Shown: positions 46,300 through 57,100 of the stretch, piece by piece
How positions within the stretch are numbered: the stretch's first letter is position 1
Layout of the letters: the number at the start of each line of letters is the position of its first letter
The notes under the pieces: model-generated
The model's input: the letters and a program-made list of their open reading frames with translations, nothing else
Databases searched by the model: none
What the model was told of the DNA's origin: nothing
Assembly (NCBI GenBank): GCA_027924585.1
Contig: BSBM01000822.1
Location: 2,064,001 to 2,128,000 of the forward strand
DNA length: 64,000 nucleotides
Source of the DNA: Larix kaempferi
Lineage: Eukaryota; Streptophyta; Pinopsida; Pinales; Pinaceae
Direction of reading: 5' to 3'
Position numbers and translations under genes: made by a program

Positions 46300-48840
46300 C
46301 TATGACATCAAATATTGGGACATATTTGAGAGAAGGGCCTTCAAGAATTACATGTTTAAGATATGGTTAAAGGTATGTCTAATTGCTAATTATATTTTCA
46401 TTTATGTGAAAATTGCATATATGGTAAACATAATCAGGGGAGATTCCCATCTAGTACTACAAGAGAAAAATAAATCTCGGAGATAATACACAATGATGTA
46501 TTTGGACTTGTTCTTGTTCCATCACTAGGTAAAACTATGTATTGTGTTTCATTCATTGATGATTTATTGAGGAATACATGGGTTTATTTTCTCCATAAGA
46601 AATCTGAGGCTTTCGATAAATTTAAAGAATTTGAAGCTCTTGTAGAAAACCAAGTAGAAAAGAAAATAAATGTTTTGAGGATATATAATGGTGTAGAATT
46701 ATGTGGAATTGAGTTCGAGGAATTCTATAAGTAGTGTGGAATAGTAAGGCAAAATACTATTTCATACACAAATCGAGAATGGAGTTGTATAAATGATGAA
46801 TAGGACGCCGATGGAGAAGGAAAGGAGTATGCTTAGTCTTGTAAGGTTATCATAAGAATTCTTGGCATAGGTAATGGATACTACTTGTCACTTGGTAAAT
46901 CAATCGCCTACATTAACACTAGTTTATAGATCTCCACATGTGACATGGATTCGTAAAAATCCCTCTATTAAACATCTTAGAGTTTTTGGTCATGATTCTT
47001 ATGTGCATGTTCCAAAGGAAAATAGGAGTAAGTTTGGATAATAAAACTGAAAAATGTATCTTTATTGGTTATAAAGATGGTATAAAAACTTATAATATTT
47101 GTAACTCGATAACTAAAATAATGCTTATAGTTAAGATGTTGCATTTAGAGAGATTGAAGTTCTCCCAAACAAGAATTCCAACTAAATGAAGAAGAACCAA
47201 ATAAAAGTTTGAGTTGGAGGGTGAAGAATCCGACTTAACAAAAGAATATGAACTAGAAGAGGAAGAACCTGAAGTTCCATCCTTTAGGAAATCTATTCAT
47301 GAAAAAAAGGCAACAAGAAAGTTATTTTACACCTAATTTTCACCCTAATTTTGTTTTATCTATTATTGATGATGGTCCTAGATCTGTTAGTAAGGAAGTG
47401 GATTCATAGGATAGTAAACTTTGGAAGAAGCCCGCCATGGTTGAAGAAATTGTTGCTTTGGATAAAAAACTAAGACTTGGGATATAGTTGAGTTGCATGC
47501 TAGAAGAAAACCTATTGGTAGCAAATGGGTGTTTAAGAAGAAGTTGAATGAAAAAGGTAAGGTGGAGGAGTACAAAGCTCTCCTAGTAGATAAGGGTTAT
47601 TCCTAGGTGGAGGATACTGATTTTGGTGAGATTTTATCTCATGTTGCTCAATTAACTTATATTAGATTTATGTTGTCTATTGTTGTTGCTTCTACTCTTG
47701 GAGTATAGCAGATGGATGCGAAAACAAGATTTTTGCATGGTGATTTGGAAGAAGAAATATACATGAAATAGCTAGATGGGTTTGCAATGAAGGGAAATAA
47801 GGATTCGGTTTGCAAGCTAAAGAAGTTCATTTGTGGAATAAAATAATAACCAAGGATGTGGTATCAAAATTTTTATACTTACATATTGGGAATTAGTTCC
47901 TCATGAAGCAAAGTTGATCATTGTGTATTACAGGCAAGTTGGTGATGATTTTATGTATGTGATCTTGTATGTTGATGATATGTTGATTGGAAACAACAAG
48001 GAATTCATCAAGGATGTCAAAGTTCGATTCTTCTAAGTTTTATATGAAATATATTCGTGCTACAAATTTTATTTTGGGCATTGAAATTAAAATATATCGG
48101 GCCAATAGAAGACTCTAGTTAAGTTAGAGGAAATACATTGAGACAATATTGTAGAGGTTTAATATGGAGGAATGTAAACTAGTAAAGGTCCCTATTCCTG
48201 TAGGTGCAAATTTATCTGCATATCATTGTCCCAAGACTCAAGAAGAGGTAGAAGACATGTCATTTTTTACCTATGCCATTGATGTTGGAACTTTGATGTA
48301 TTTTATGGTTTGTACTAGACCATAGATTACCCATGCAGTGGGATTTGAGCATATATATGTCAAAACCAGGGAAGGAACATTAAACAATAGTAAATAGGGT
48401 CTTCAGATATTTGTGTGGCATTGCAGTTTATGTAATCTGCTACCAAGGAATGCCTGGACCTCATAGGGAGATAGATATACACATTTTGTTTGATGTTGAC
48501 TGGGCTAGAGATATTGACCTTAGAAGATCTACAAGTGATTATATTTTTAACTTACTTGGTGGAGAAATCCATTGGATGAGTAAGAGGTGGGGTGTAGTCT
48601 CATTGTCAACTACAAAAGCATAATACACGGTAACCACTCATGGAAGTGAAGGATCCACATGGTTGAAAAGATTGTGTTCAGGCATTGGTTTCAGAAAGCA
48701 AAGAGAATGGGTTGTGATAGCTCAAGTGCATTTTTTATGGCAAAGAACCCTACTTATCATTCCAAGACAAAACATATAGATGTTCAGTACCATTTAGTTA
48801 GAGACATGGTTGATAAAATCAAGTAATGTTGGATAAGGAT
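46300..48840 (+). pseudogene. Integrase, RT and RNase H of element E
   Basis: Integrase: NDVFGLV, SFIDDLLRNTWVYFLHKKSEAF (46540-46620); RIYNGVE where the family has a D-N-G-G-E block, so a catalytic Asp is lost. IGYKDGIKTY is its C-terminal part. RT: GSKWVFKKKLNEKG (47518), QMDAKTRFLHGDLEEEIYM (47710), a damaged YVDD near 47971, then YRRVFRYL-like and DVDWARDIDLRRSTSDYIF (RNase H, 48495-48550) and SLSTTKA. More than twenty stops. Confidence 0.8.
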
Positions 48841-49001
48841 AATACCTTGAAGAATGTAGTAGATTCAATGGAAAAGTTTGTTAGTGCTGAAAAGTTCTCC
48901 TGGTGTAGAGAATCAATGTGCATTAATGCTCTTAGTACCCGACTTTATGAATACTTCCCCTTTGAACCCTATTTCAAAGAATAAAACTAGTGGGAGAATG
49001 A

Positions 49002-49303
49002 TGGACATGTGTTGTAGTCTTTGTAGGTTCCTAAAGACGTGAGGGGCCAATGTCCCCAAAAGAAATTTTTTAGGTTCATTTTTGGTCCATTTTGAGTTGT
49101 TTTTGCCCATGTGTCCCATTGTAACTAATTATGATAAAGGAGTTAGGGTTGTGACCTAATTTGGTTAAATGGATTAGGGTTTTAGATGCTATAGTATTGT
49201 ATTATAAAACCAAAAAGATAATACAAAGAGATGGAGAGTGGATAAACTCTCAAGAATGCTAGTTTTTCTAGTTTTGGGTTTATAGGGTAAATCTCTGTGT
49301 GTA
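49002..49303 (+). repeat. 3' LTR of element E, truncated
   Basis: Starts TGGACATGTGTTGTAG and follows the 5' LTR until gtaaatctctgtgtgt (about 49303); the last 110 bp or so are missing. Preceded by the purine tract agtgggagaatga. Confidence 0.78.
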
Positions 49304-51190
49304 TAAATGGAAATTTCAGTGATGGGGCATACGATGGCTACATTTGGCAGGTAAAATTACTCTTATTAAATTTGTTCTTTCTTCTCTTCCTATATTTTTC
49401 CGCTCTACTTTGCTAGATCTTATTGGTGTTATGGTCAACATCAGTAAGGAAATTCTTTAAAAAAATTGGCAAGGGGGGAAAACAAGAAATAAGAATTTTC
49501 ATCTCATCAAGTGGGAGATAGTTCGATGTGGTCAGGAAAATAGAGGAATCGGAATTAGAGTAACCTAGAATAATGAATATTGCAATGGGAGATAAAACCC
49601 TTTGGATATTGGTTTCAGGAGGGAAAGAATGGTGGAAAGAAATCATGCGCAAAAAATATATTAGAAAGTTGAGATTAAGATGCTTGGATGAATAAAAGAC
49701 ATGGAAAGGAACTTGTATATGCAACTTATGCAAATCAACTGCAAGTGTAATAAGGGAACATTTGTACTAGGTTTCAGGTAATGGGAAGCCTATTCATTTA
49801 TGGAACGACAAAATATTAGACCAGAGCTCCTTCTCTTCAAATATGGGTATGCAAGGTATCAAGGAATGACTTAATTCAAATGGATATGTCTCTTTGTATG
49901 ACCTGTCAGAATAGATGGAGTTGAGGTTATGGAAATATTGGAAATAGATAGAGGTTCTAGACCATCTACAAAATGAATATGAGTTGCTTCTATAATCCCT
50001 TCAAGGAAAATCTCAGTCCCATAAAAGATATAAGGATTACAAGGGATGGGGCCAATCTGGGAGGTATAAAATAAAAGAAGGGTATGGGATACTTTTGTCC
50101 AAATTTCCTTTTCCTCCTTATGCACAAATGTGGAAGAAAATATGGAAATTAGATTGTCTTCCAAAAATCAATTCCTTCAGCTGGATACTAGCCCACAATC
50201 AAATTCTCACATTGGACAATTAAAACAAAAAGAGGAATTGAAGGGTCGTCATGGTGCATAATGTGCAAGAATTCAAAAGAAAATGCAATGCACCTCTCCC
50301 TAAGTGTAAATTTACGTAAAATGATTGGCTTCAAGTGACAAAATAATAAAATGCTAATATCACCCTTCATCAATAGATAACTAGTTTATTCAATAAATGG
50401 CAAGACTACTACCCATGATAGCTCCTTAGAAATCCTGCTCTTAATAAAGTCTGGAATGCTCTTCCAAAAAATGTATGTTGGTAAGTCTAGTTATCATGCA
50501 ACAGAACAACATTTGAAGGAAATAAGATTTCCCCCCATCGATTTTCCACAAGAGCTAAGAATCTCTTGTTGGAAACAATGCAAGTAAAGAGATAGGAAAT
50601 CTTAGACGAAGAACCATTTTCTAGGCAGGAAATGGAATGGGTCAAAAAATTTCTCCTGAAGAGTACACTTCAATCCAAAAGTGAGCCAAGCTTGAATCGT
50701 CCCAACTGGGAGAACAATTTTGACCCTCCTGAATTTGAGGAATAGAGAAAGAGGCACTCTTGCTTCTCTTTATTTTTTGATGGAGCTTCAAAAGGAAATC
50801 TAGGGGTGACAGGTGAGGGAGGGGTTCTAATGGACCATGAAGGAAAGATAATGAAACAATGCATGGGGATTAGGGAAAAATACTAATAATCAAGGTGAAT
50901 GGCTAGCTTTGATGCAAGGGGTCGATCTCCTCATCCTCTTAAATATTTTCAAAATTATCATCTTTGGACATTCCAAAATAGTCATCTTGCAAATGCGCAA
51001 TTGTATTGAATGCAAAATATCAAATTGCAGCAAAATGTAGAAGAGGATTCTTCACCTTATTATTAACTCAAGCTCTGTTCTCATGTTCCACGTCAGAAGG
51101 AAAAACAATGGCAAAGCTGATGAAATGGAAAATAAAGGTGTAAGAAGACACTGTGTAGTTGCGGAAGATAGGGATTCTTGTTTTTGGGTT
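49304..51190 (+). pseudogene. LINE K: 5'-truncated L1 ORF2, RT thumb to RNase H
   Basis: Pieces in L1 ORF2 order: FQWWGIRWLHLAGKITLIKF-like text spread over frames at 49310-49375, LSSLPIFFRST (RT thumb), NFHLIKWEIV, KMWKKIWKLD, INSFSWILAHNQILTL (50170), and an RNase H start FFDGASKGNLGVTGEGG (50775) with GEWLALMQG. The later GDS site reads GHS. It is related to the 29650-31490 part of LINE J. 5' truncation is typical of LINE insertion; it begins exactly where the LTR of element E breaks off. The 3' end is cut at the start of element F. Confidence 0.75.
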
Positions 51191-51692
51191 TCTCTCCACA
51201 GATTTTGGAAAATAAATATGATGGATTGACTCTCCTCATCAAGGTGAATCTTTCTGTCCAATCATAATTCAGTTATGAGCAGTTTCAGTTTTTGCCCTAA
51301 AAATTAGGGTTTCCACAAAAATAGGAATTTTTGAAATCTGAAGACATAGCTGGAAGCTCCTTGGAAAACTCGAAGTTTAGAGCTTTGGATCGATATTTTT
51401 GGCTGGGTAAATCTTCGAGAAACTCAAACCCTAATTCAGGGTCCTCCCTAGTGAATCCAGGAGATTGAAAAGCATTTCTGAAGGGTGAAACTTTGCAGTT
51501 TTCAAATTTTGAGTATACCAAACTGATCAGCTCATCAAGGCGCATCTTTCTATCCTTTCAGAAAGTTGAAATTCACATTTTTAATTTTTAGGGTTTCTCT
51601 AACAAACCCTAATCCGAGACCAGATCCAGTTTTCAGCAAATCAAGTGGTAAGACCTAAATCTTTTCTATTTCCATTTGAAGTACTCTTTAAG
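51191..51692 (+). other. Untranslated leader of element F
   Basis: Homologous to the leader of D, sharing TCTGTCCAA, GGAATTTTTGAAAT, GTATACCA, CTGATCAGCTCA and CTAACAAACCCTAATCC-like words. Two TTAGGGTTT words occur, as commonly in plant retroelement leaders. Confidence 0.65.
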
Positions 51693-53009
51693 ATGTCTCA
51701 CCACACCAAGCTTGAGGATAAGCTTGAAGGGGCTGATAACTTCCGAGCCTGGAAGTATAGGATTGGGTTAATCCTAGAAGAAAATGAATTGGACACCTAC
51801 ATCAGCTTTGAGGTCCCTATCCCAGAGGATGAAGAGGTGAAGGCATTGCATAAGAAGAACTTGGTCAAGGCAAAGAGAATCATTGCTGATTTTATCAAAG
51901 ACCATCTCATACCACATGTGTCATCTCTGAAGACACCCAAGGAGATGTTTGACTCTTTGACCAAGCTATTTGAAGGGAAGAACATAAATCAGAAGATGAC
52001 TCTGCGGAATCAATTGAAAGGGGTCAAGCTGTTGAATGGAGAAAACATCCAATCTTACTTCTCCAAGGTCTCTCAGATCAAGGAACAACTTGAAGTTGTG
52101 GATGAAGTAGTGGACAATGGTGAAGTTGTTATGACCACTCTGAATGGCCTACCTAGGTCATGGGACTCTTTTATTCAAGGAATCTGTGCAAGAAAGAAAT
52201 TGATCTCTTTCAGTAGACTGTGGGAGGAATGCTCTCAAGAAGAAGATAGGCTCGTGGCCCGAGAAGAAAAGATGGGAAATGAATATCAAGCTCTCACAGC
52301 ACATACCAAGAAAGGTAAGTTCAAAAAGGAGCCATCTCATAACAGAAGACCTTCTCATCACCATCACCAAAAGGGTAAGAAGGATCTGAGATGCTTCACC
52401 TGTAATGAGAAGGGACACTTTGCTATAGATTGTACCAAGAACAAAAAGGGTTCCAACAACAACAACAAGAAGGGAAACAAGAAGAGATATCATGCTCATG
52501 TTGCTGAGGATGATGAACCTCCCAAGAAGAAGGCTAGAGCAGAAAGTGCTGATGATGACTCATCAAGTGAAGAAAAGTATGTTCTAATCTTTGCTCTCAC
52601 AGGTACTATCTCTCATGGTTGTAATGATTGACTTATTGACAATGGGGCTTCAAAACACATGACTGGGTTTAAAGAATCCTTTGCTAATCTATCTGAACAT
52701 GAGTCACCCCATAAGGTGAAACTTGGGGATGACTATCAATATCCTATCAAAGGAAGTGGTGAAGCCTCCTACAACCTAGACTTTGGGAAGTCTTTGAAGA
52801 TGAAAGATGTTCTATATGCACTTGGGCTCAAGAAGAACCTACTCTCCATATCTGCATTGGATGCAAAAGGCCTGAAGGTTGCATTTGTAGATGGCCAAGT
52901 ACTCATGTGGCCAAAGGGTAAGACCATAGATGATGCAATAGTGATTGGAGAGCAAGAGGGAGGATTGTACAAATTGAAGGGACAACCTGAATATGCTATG
53001 GTGACATGA
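51693..53009 (+). pseudogene. Gag-protease of element F, one frame with a single stop
   Basis: ATG 51693 (MSHHTKLEDKLEGADNFRAW) starts a 312-residue copia gag: the UBN2-like core (LFEGKNINQKMTLRNQLKG, LNGLPRSWDSFIQGI), a basic His/Lys stretch, and a complete CCHC knuckle CFTCNEKGHFAIDC. An in-frame TGA at 52629 replaces the Trp that normally opens the protease. The same frame then continues LIDNGASKHMTG (active site D-N-G in place of D-S-G) to KGQPEYAMV and a stop at 53007. A GTG at 51645 is in frame upstream, but ATG 51693 fits the family. One base change would reopen the frame, so decay is slight. Confidence 0.9.
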
Positions 53010-54073
53010 AGACAAAGATTCATCCATAGTCATGGATCACATAGAGGTATGTATAATTTGGTTTTGCAAAAATTAACTTATGAGTTATGCGGGTCATTGA
53101 AGAGAACAAGAAAACATTGCTAGACATAACTAGCAAATATGATGACCAGGTATGTTTTCCCTATATCAAAGGATCTTATACTTTTGTTACAAGTTTGAGT
53201 AATCTAGGGCTTATGCATATTATGTCTCTTACCTTGATTGATGACGTGACTAACCAGAAGAGTTCTATAGTCAAATATGAATATGCATGAGTAAGAGAAG
53301 TCTTCCCTGAAACCTTGAATGATAATGTTTATTATTTGTGTTTAAAATGATCATTACTATACATGTTTAAGACTATTGTGTTTCTGATAGTATTGAGATT
53401 ATACTAATAAATGTATGATTATGTATGAGATCTCGAGGATATCACAATAATGATACTTGTAAGCATGCATAGTGATCGAGGATGGATATAAGTTCAAGGG
53501 CAGGTAATCCAGGAAACAAAGATCAAGAGGGAGCACACTCCAGTAGTTTCTGCAAGGATGCAGATATTTAGAGGGAGTCGACCACTTCTCACAATCCACA
53601 TCAGAAAGGAGTTGCAGAAAGGAAGAAAAGACTGAGAGGGAGTCAACCCAAAAAACAAACAAGATAAGTATTTGAATTGTCAATTCTTTCATATTTGATA
53701 CTGTTCAATGATGTATATACTGATGTTCCTAGAATTAGGCTGTGTATTTTGGCATATTAGAATAATTGCATTAATGAACATCATACTACTAATATGCATG
53801 TAATGGGTAAGTGGCCTATGGCATTGTACAACATTCCATTGCTACTTATCTAGAATGAAACCTCTTTGTTGACATGTTGGGAGTAGTGCAAACTCTTAAC
53901 AATGTTCTGGTAGAGATTGGAAGGCATCTAGAAAGTTACAGGATATGGATAAATGTTGTATTGAAGCATTGGCTAAAATAATTGCATGACTGTATGACAT
54001 ATATTCTTATGTGTAAGATTTTGTTATGAAACTATGAGATGTTTCTAATCATGCAATTTAACTTGTCTTGTAG
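53010..54073 (+). other. Conserved non-coding segment of element F in place of integrase, with intron-like borders
   Basis: AG-GTATGT at 53045-53052 looks like a splice donor and CTTGTCTTGTAG-G at 54062-54074 like an acceptor; RT similarity with D starts right after it. Inside are stops in all frames, purine words AAGAGGGAG (53525), AGAGGGAG (about 53570 and 53635) and no integrase motif. 53300-54073 is alignable with 19591-20400 of element D. What is seen: conservation and absence of integrase. The intron is inference. Confidence 0.6.
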
Positions 54074-55667
54074 GAAAGATTGTATACCATCACCTACAAA
54101 AGAAGGACTACAACACTTGTTCCAGCAACAAAGTTATCTAGTGAAGATATTGAAGTTCCCAGGATTCGGGAAGTATGCCATGATCGAGGAGTACCAGTCG
54201 ATCATGAAGAATGATATTTGGGATGCAGTCCCAAGACCTGAAGGGAAGTTTGTTATGAATTCCAAGTGGATCTACAAGATCAAACATGCTACAAATGGCA
54301 TCATAGAGAAATACAAAGCGAGATTTGTAGCTTGTGGCTTCTCCCAGAAAGAAGGGACTGACTATGAAGAGACCTTTGCTCCCGTGGCCAGATACACTTC
54401 CATCATAACAGTACTTGCTCTGGCTGCAGTGATGAAATGGAAGATACACCAGATGGATGTCAAGACATCCTTCTTGAATGATGTAGTCGAAGAGGAAGTG
54501 TATGTGGAGTAGCCACTTGGTTTTGAGACATATGACAGGAAGTCATATGTGTGCAAGTTGAAGAAAGCCTTGTATGGCTTGAAGCAAGCTCCTAGGACTT
54601 GGTATGGTAAGATGGACAGTTTCCTATCTAGTTTGGGATTTACCAAGAGTAAAGCAGATTCCAACCTTTACTATAAGGTTGAGGAAGGAAATCCTGTGAT
54701 ACTACTCCTGTATGTGGATGACTTGTTTGTTACAGGTAATGATAGTTTGATTGCTGATACCATGAGGAAGCTTGCTGCCGAGTTCGAGATGAAGGACTTG
54801 GGGATGATGCATTATTTTCTAGGCATGGAGGTGTGGTAGAGTGCAGATGGGATCTTCCTTGGACAAGGGAAGTATGTAGTAGAGATCCTGAAGAGGTTTG
54901 GGATGATGGACTGCAAGGCCATGGCCACACCTATGGCATCGAACCTGAAGCTTCTGTGTGATGCTTCATCTGATCCGGTTGATGTCACGATGTATCGTCA
55001 GATGATTGGTTCCTTGATGTACCTGACGAACACAAGACCATATATTTGCTTTGCGGTGAACACATTGAGCCAGTTCCTGACAGACCCCAGAGGTGTTCAC
55101 CTGGTTGCTGTAAAGCATATTTTGAGGTACCTGAAGGATACGGTTGACTATGGGATCAAGTATGATGCAAATCAAAAGTTTAACCTACAGGGTTATGTTG
55201 ATTGGGCAGGCAGTGCTACAGATAGGAAGAGCACTTCTGGGTGCTTCTTCAGTATGGGATCAGGTGTGATCTCTTGGTTTAGCAGGAAGCAGTCCTGCGT
55301 AGCACTGAGTACAGCTGAAGCAGAGTATGTTGCAGCTTGTTCAGCTAGTTGTGAGGTAGTATGGCTTCGGAAGCTACTGTATGAGTTATTTGATCTCCCG
55401 CTGGAGGCTACTGGTATCTTTTGTGACAACCAGAGTTGTGTGAAGCTGTCTAATAATTCGGTGTTCCACGATAGGTCGAAACACATTGAGATAAAATATC
55501 ACTATATCAGGGATATGGTGCAGAGAGGAGCAGTGAAGCTCCTGTATGTTGCGACGGATGAGCAGGTTGCAGATTTGCTGATGAAGCCACTAGCCAGAGT
55601 GAAGTTTGAGTACTTCAGAGAGAGGCTTGGTGTTTTTCAGATTGATGACACTTCGAGGAAGAAGTGA
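54074..55667 (+). pseudogene. RT-RNase H of copia element F
   Basis: One frame in the main: YQSIMKNDIWDAVPRPEGK, YKARFVACGFSQKEG, KIHQMDVKTSFLND, a stop at 54510, LYGLKQAPRTWYG, the catalytic LLLYVDDLFVTG (YVDD at 54711-54722), HYFLGMEVW, a stop at 54837, GSLMYLTNTRP, HILRYLKDTVDYG, RNase H with VDWAGSATDRKSTSG (one residue short of the usual D-S/A-DW), ALSTAEAEYVAA, CDNQSCVKL, HIEIKYHYIRDMV, LMKPLARVKFEYFRERLG, ending at 55667. Only two nonsense changes, a small in-frame loss and few others, so close to intact. Confidence 0.92.
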
Positions 55668-55746
55668 TGGACACATTTGTAGGAGCCATTCCGAGCATGG
55701 TTAGAGGAGGATCCTTCCATGGCTGTGGATATAAGCGCTGGATGAT

Positions 55747-56080
55747 GAGCATCAGGACAATGCTCCAGTTACTGCTCTGTATGTATATATGTATCATGTT
55801 GGATGCTGGATATGATCAGTTGGATCATTTATATGTATATGTATATACGCATCATGTTGGATGCTGGATATGATCAGTTGGATCATTTATATGTATATGT
55901 ATGTACGCATCATGTTGGATGCTGGATACGATCAGTTGGATCATTTGTATATGTATGCACGCATCATGTTGGATGTTGGATATGATCAGTTGGATCATTT
56001 GTATGTATATGTATGTACACATCATGTTGGATGCTGGATCATGTGTATGTATCTGTAGATGTATCAGGTGGATACCTTGT
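55747..56080 (+). repeat. 58-bp tandem repeat containing two hairpins per unit (element F 3' region)
   Basis: Units beginning catgttggatgctgga start at 55795, 55853, 55911, 55965 and 56023 (spacing 58, 58, 54, 58). Each unit has ATGATC-AGTTG-GATCAT (55812-55828 in the first) and GCATC-ATGTTG-GATGC (55849-55864). A related hairpin GAGCAT-CAGGACA-ATGCTC stands at 55747-55765. Overlapping open frames on both strands are by-products of the repeat. Confidence 0.92.
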
Positions 56081-56372
56081 ATGATCAGGTAGATCATGTA
56101 TGTTGATATGTATCAGGTATGATCAGGTGAATCATGTATTTGTATATGTATCAGGTGGATACATTGTATGATTAGGTAGATCATGTATGATGATATGTAT
56201 CAGGAAGATACTGTGTATGCATCAGGTGGATGCATTGCATGATCAGGATGATCATGGATGACGAGCTTCAGGATGTTGCTCCAGATGACATGCATTAGGA
56301 CGATGCAGTGTTGATGATCAGGATGATCATGTGTACATCAGGATGATGTATGGTGAGTATCAGGTTGATACT
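56061..56372 (+). repeat. Array of covarying hairpins with AGGNN loops (element F 3' region)
   Basis: Hairpins at 56061-56075 (GTATC/GATAC), 56081-56097 (ATGATC/GATCAT), 56148-56162, 56168-56184, 56197-56211, 56217-56235 (ATGCATC/GATGCAT), 56238-56256 (CATGATC/GATCATG), 56263-56281 (decayed), 56291-56307, 56314-56330, 56334-56350 (TACATC/GATGTA), 56356-56372 (AGTATC/GATACT). Core ATC-AGGNN-GAT is constant; the outer pairs differ yet remain complementary. Element D carries the same kind of array at 17387-17780. Confidence 0.9.
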
Positions 56373-56403
56373 TTGTGGCCGTGGACAGGTTGTGCAGATG
56401 AGC

Positions 56404-56900
56404 ATGTAAGTAGATCTGGGAGATTTGGACAGGATGAAAAAGGCCTCAGATGCTCTTTCGAGGCATTGCTATGGGAGGACATGTAAGTAGACCTGGGAGA
56501 TATGGATAGGATGAAAAAGGCCTCAGATGCTCTTTTGAGGCATTTCCATGACCACATGTAATCATACCTGGAGATCTGGACACGATGAAAAAGGCCTCAG
56601 ATGCTCTTTAGGGTTCTTGCTTGGCAAGAAACCCTTTTAAGGTTTTGTGGTAGGAGTCACATGTAATCAGACCTGGAGATCTGGACAGGATGAAAAAGGC
56701 CTCAGATGCTCTTTAGGGTTGTTGGTTGGCAAGACACCCTTTTAAGGTTTTGTGACTGTCACATGTAAAAGATCCTGGGAGATCCTATAGGTTGGAGTTG
56801 TGTACCCGTAACAACCTAGGATGCTCTTTCGAGGTTTTGTGACGCATGTAATAAGTCCCGAGGATTCCACAGTATGGCCAGTGCTGATGAAGACCTGCAG
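56404..56900 (+). repeat. Diverged tandem units with GATGCTCTTTCGAGG core (element F 3' region)
   Basis: Units starting atgtaa(g/t) at 56404, 56481, 56556, 56661, 56763 and 56846. The early ones share ctgggagat, atgaaaaaggcctcagatgctcttt; GCCTC (56443) can pair with GAGGC (56460). In two units an extra hairpin has been added (GGGTTcTTGC ... GCAAGaAACCC near 56609-56633). Same family of units as 16861-17386. Confidence 0.85.
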
Positions 56901-57087
56901 GTGGTGGGCCTACATCCAATATGAAAAAGGACTGGCTCTGTAGAACTTCTTATGATGAGTAGATTCAGAGATTGACTGAGATAGAAGCACTAGTGATGAT
57001 GACGATGATTCGAGGACGATGATTCACTGATGATGATCCAGAGAAGAAGACTTGTGCTAGCAGATCTGTGTCGAGAAATACCTTCCT
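56901..57087 (+). other. 3' untranslated end of element F before the polypurine tract
   Basis: Rich in gatgatg words; homologous to D's region 16700-16860 on the opposite strand. No coding content. Confidence 0.5.
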
Positions 57088-57100
57088 AGTTAAGAGGAAG
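57088..57100 (+). promoter_or_regulatory. Polypurine tract of element F
   Basis: agttaagaggaag directly before TGTTGATG; matches element D's AGTTAAGAGGGAG. Confidence 0.85.

Larger units (their letters stand above)
44450..49303 (+). mobile_element. Element E: decayed Ty1/copia with 5' LTR and truncated 3' LTR
   Basis: LTR copies start TGGACATGTGTTGTAG at 44450 and 49002. Gag, protease, integrase, RT and RNase H follow in copia order, and a purine tract (agtgggagaatga) precedes the second LTR, which breaks off at about 49303 where LINE K begins. The many stops show great age. It is inserted in gypsy I at 44449/44450; the right flank is lost, so no target duplication can be tested. Confidence 0.85.

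Noticed and set aside
55664-56097. Several overlapping open frames on both strands over the 58-bp repeat
   Set aside because: They arise because a repeat unit without stops is multiplied; frames exist on both strands with the same periodicity and no start context or homology.
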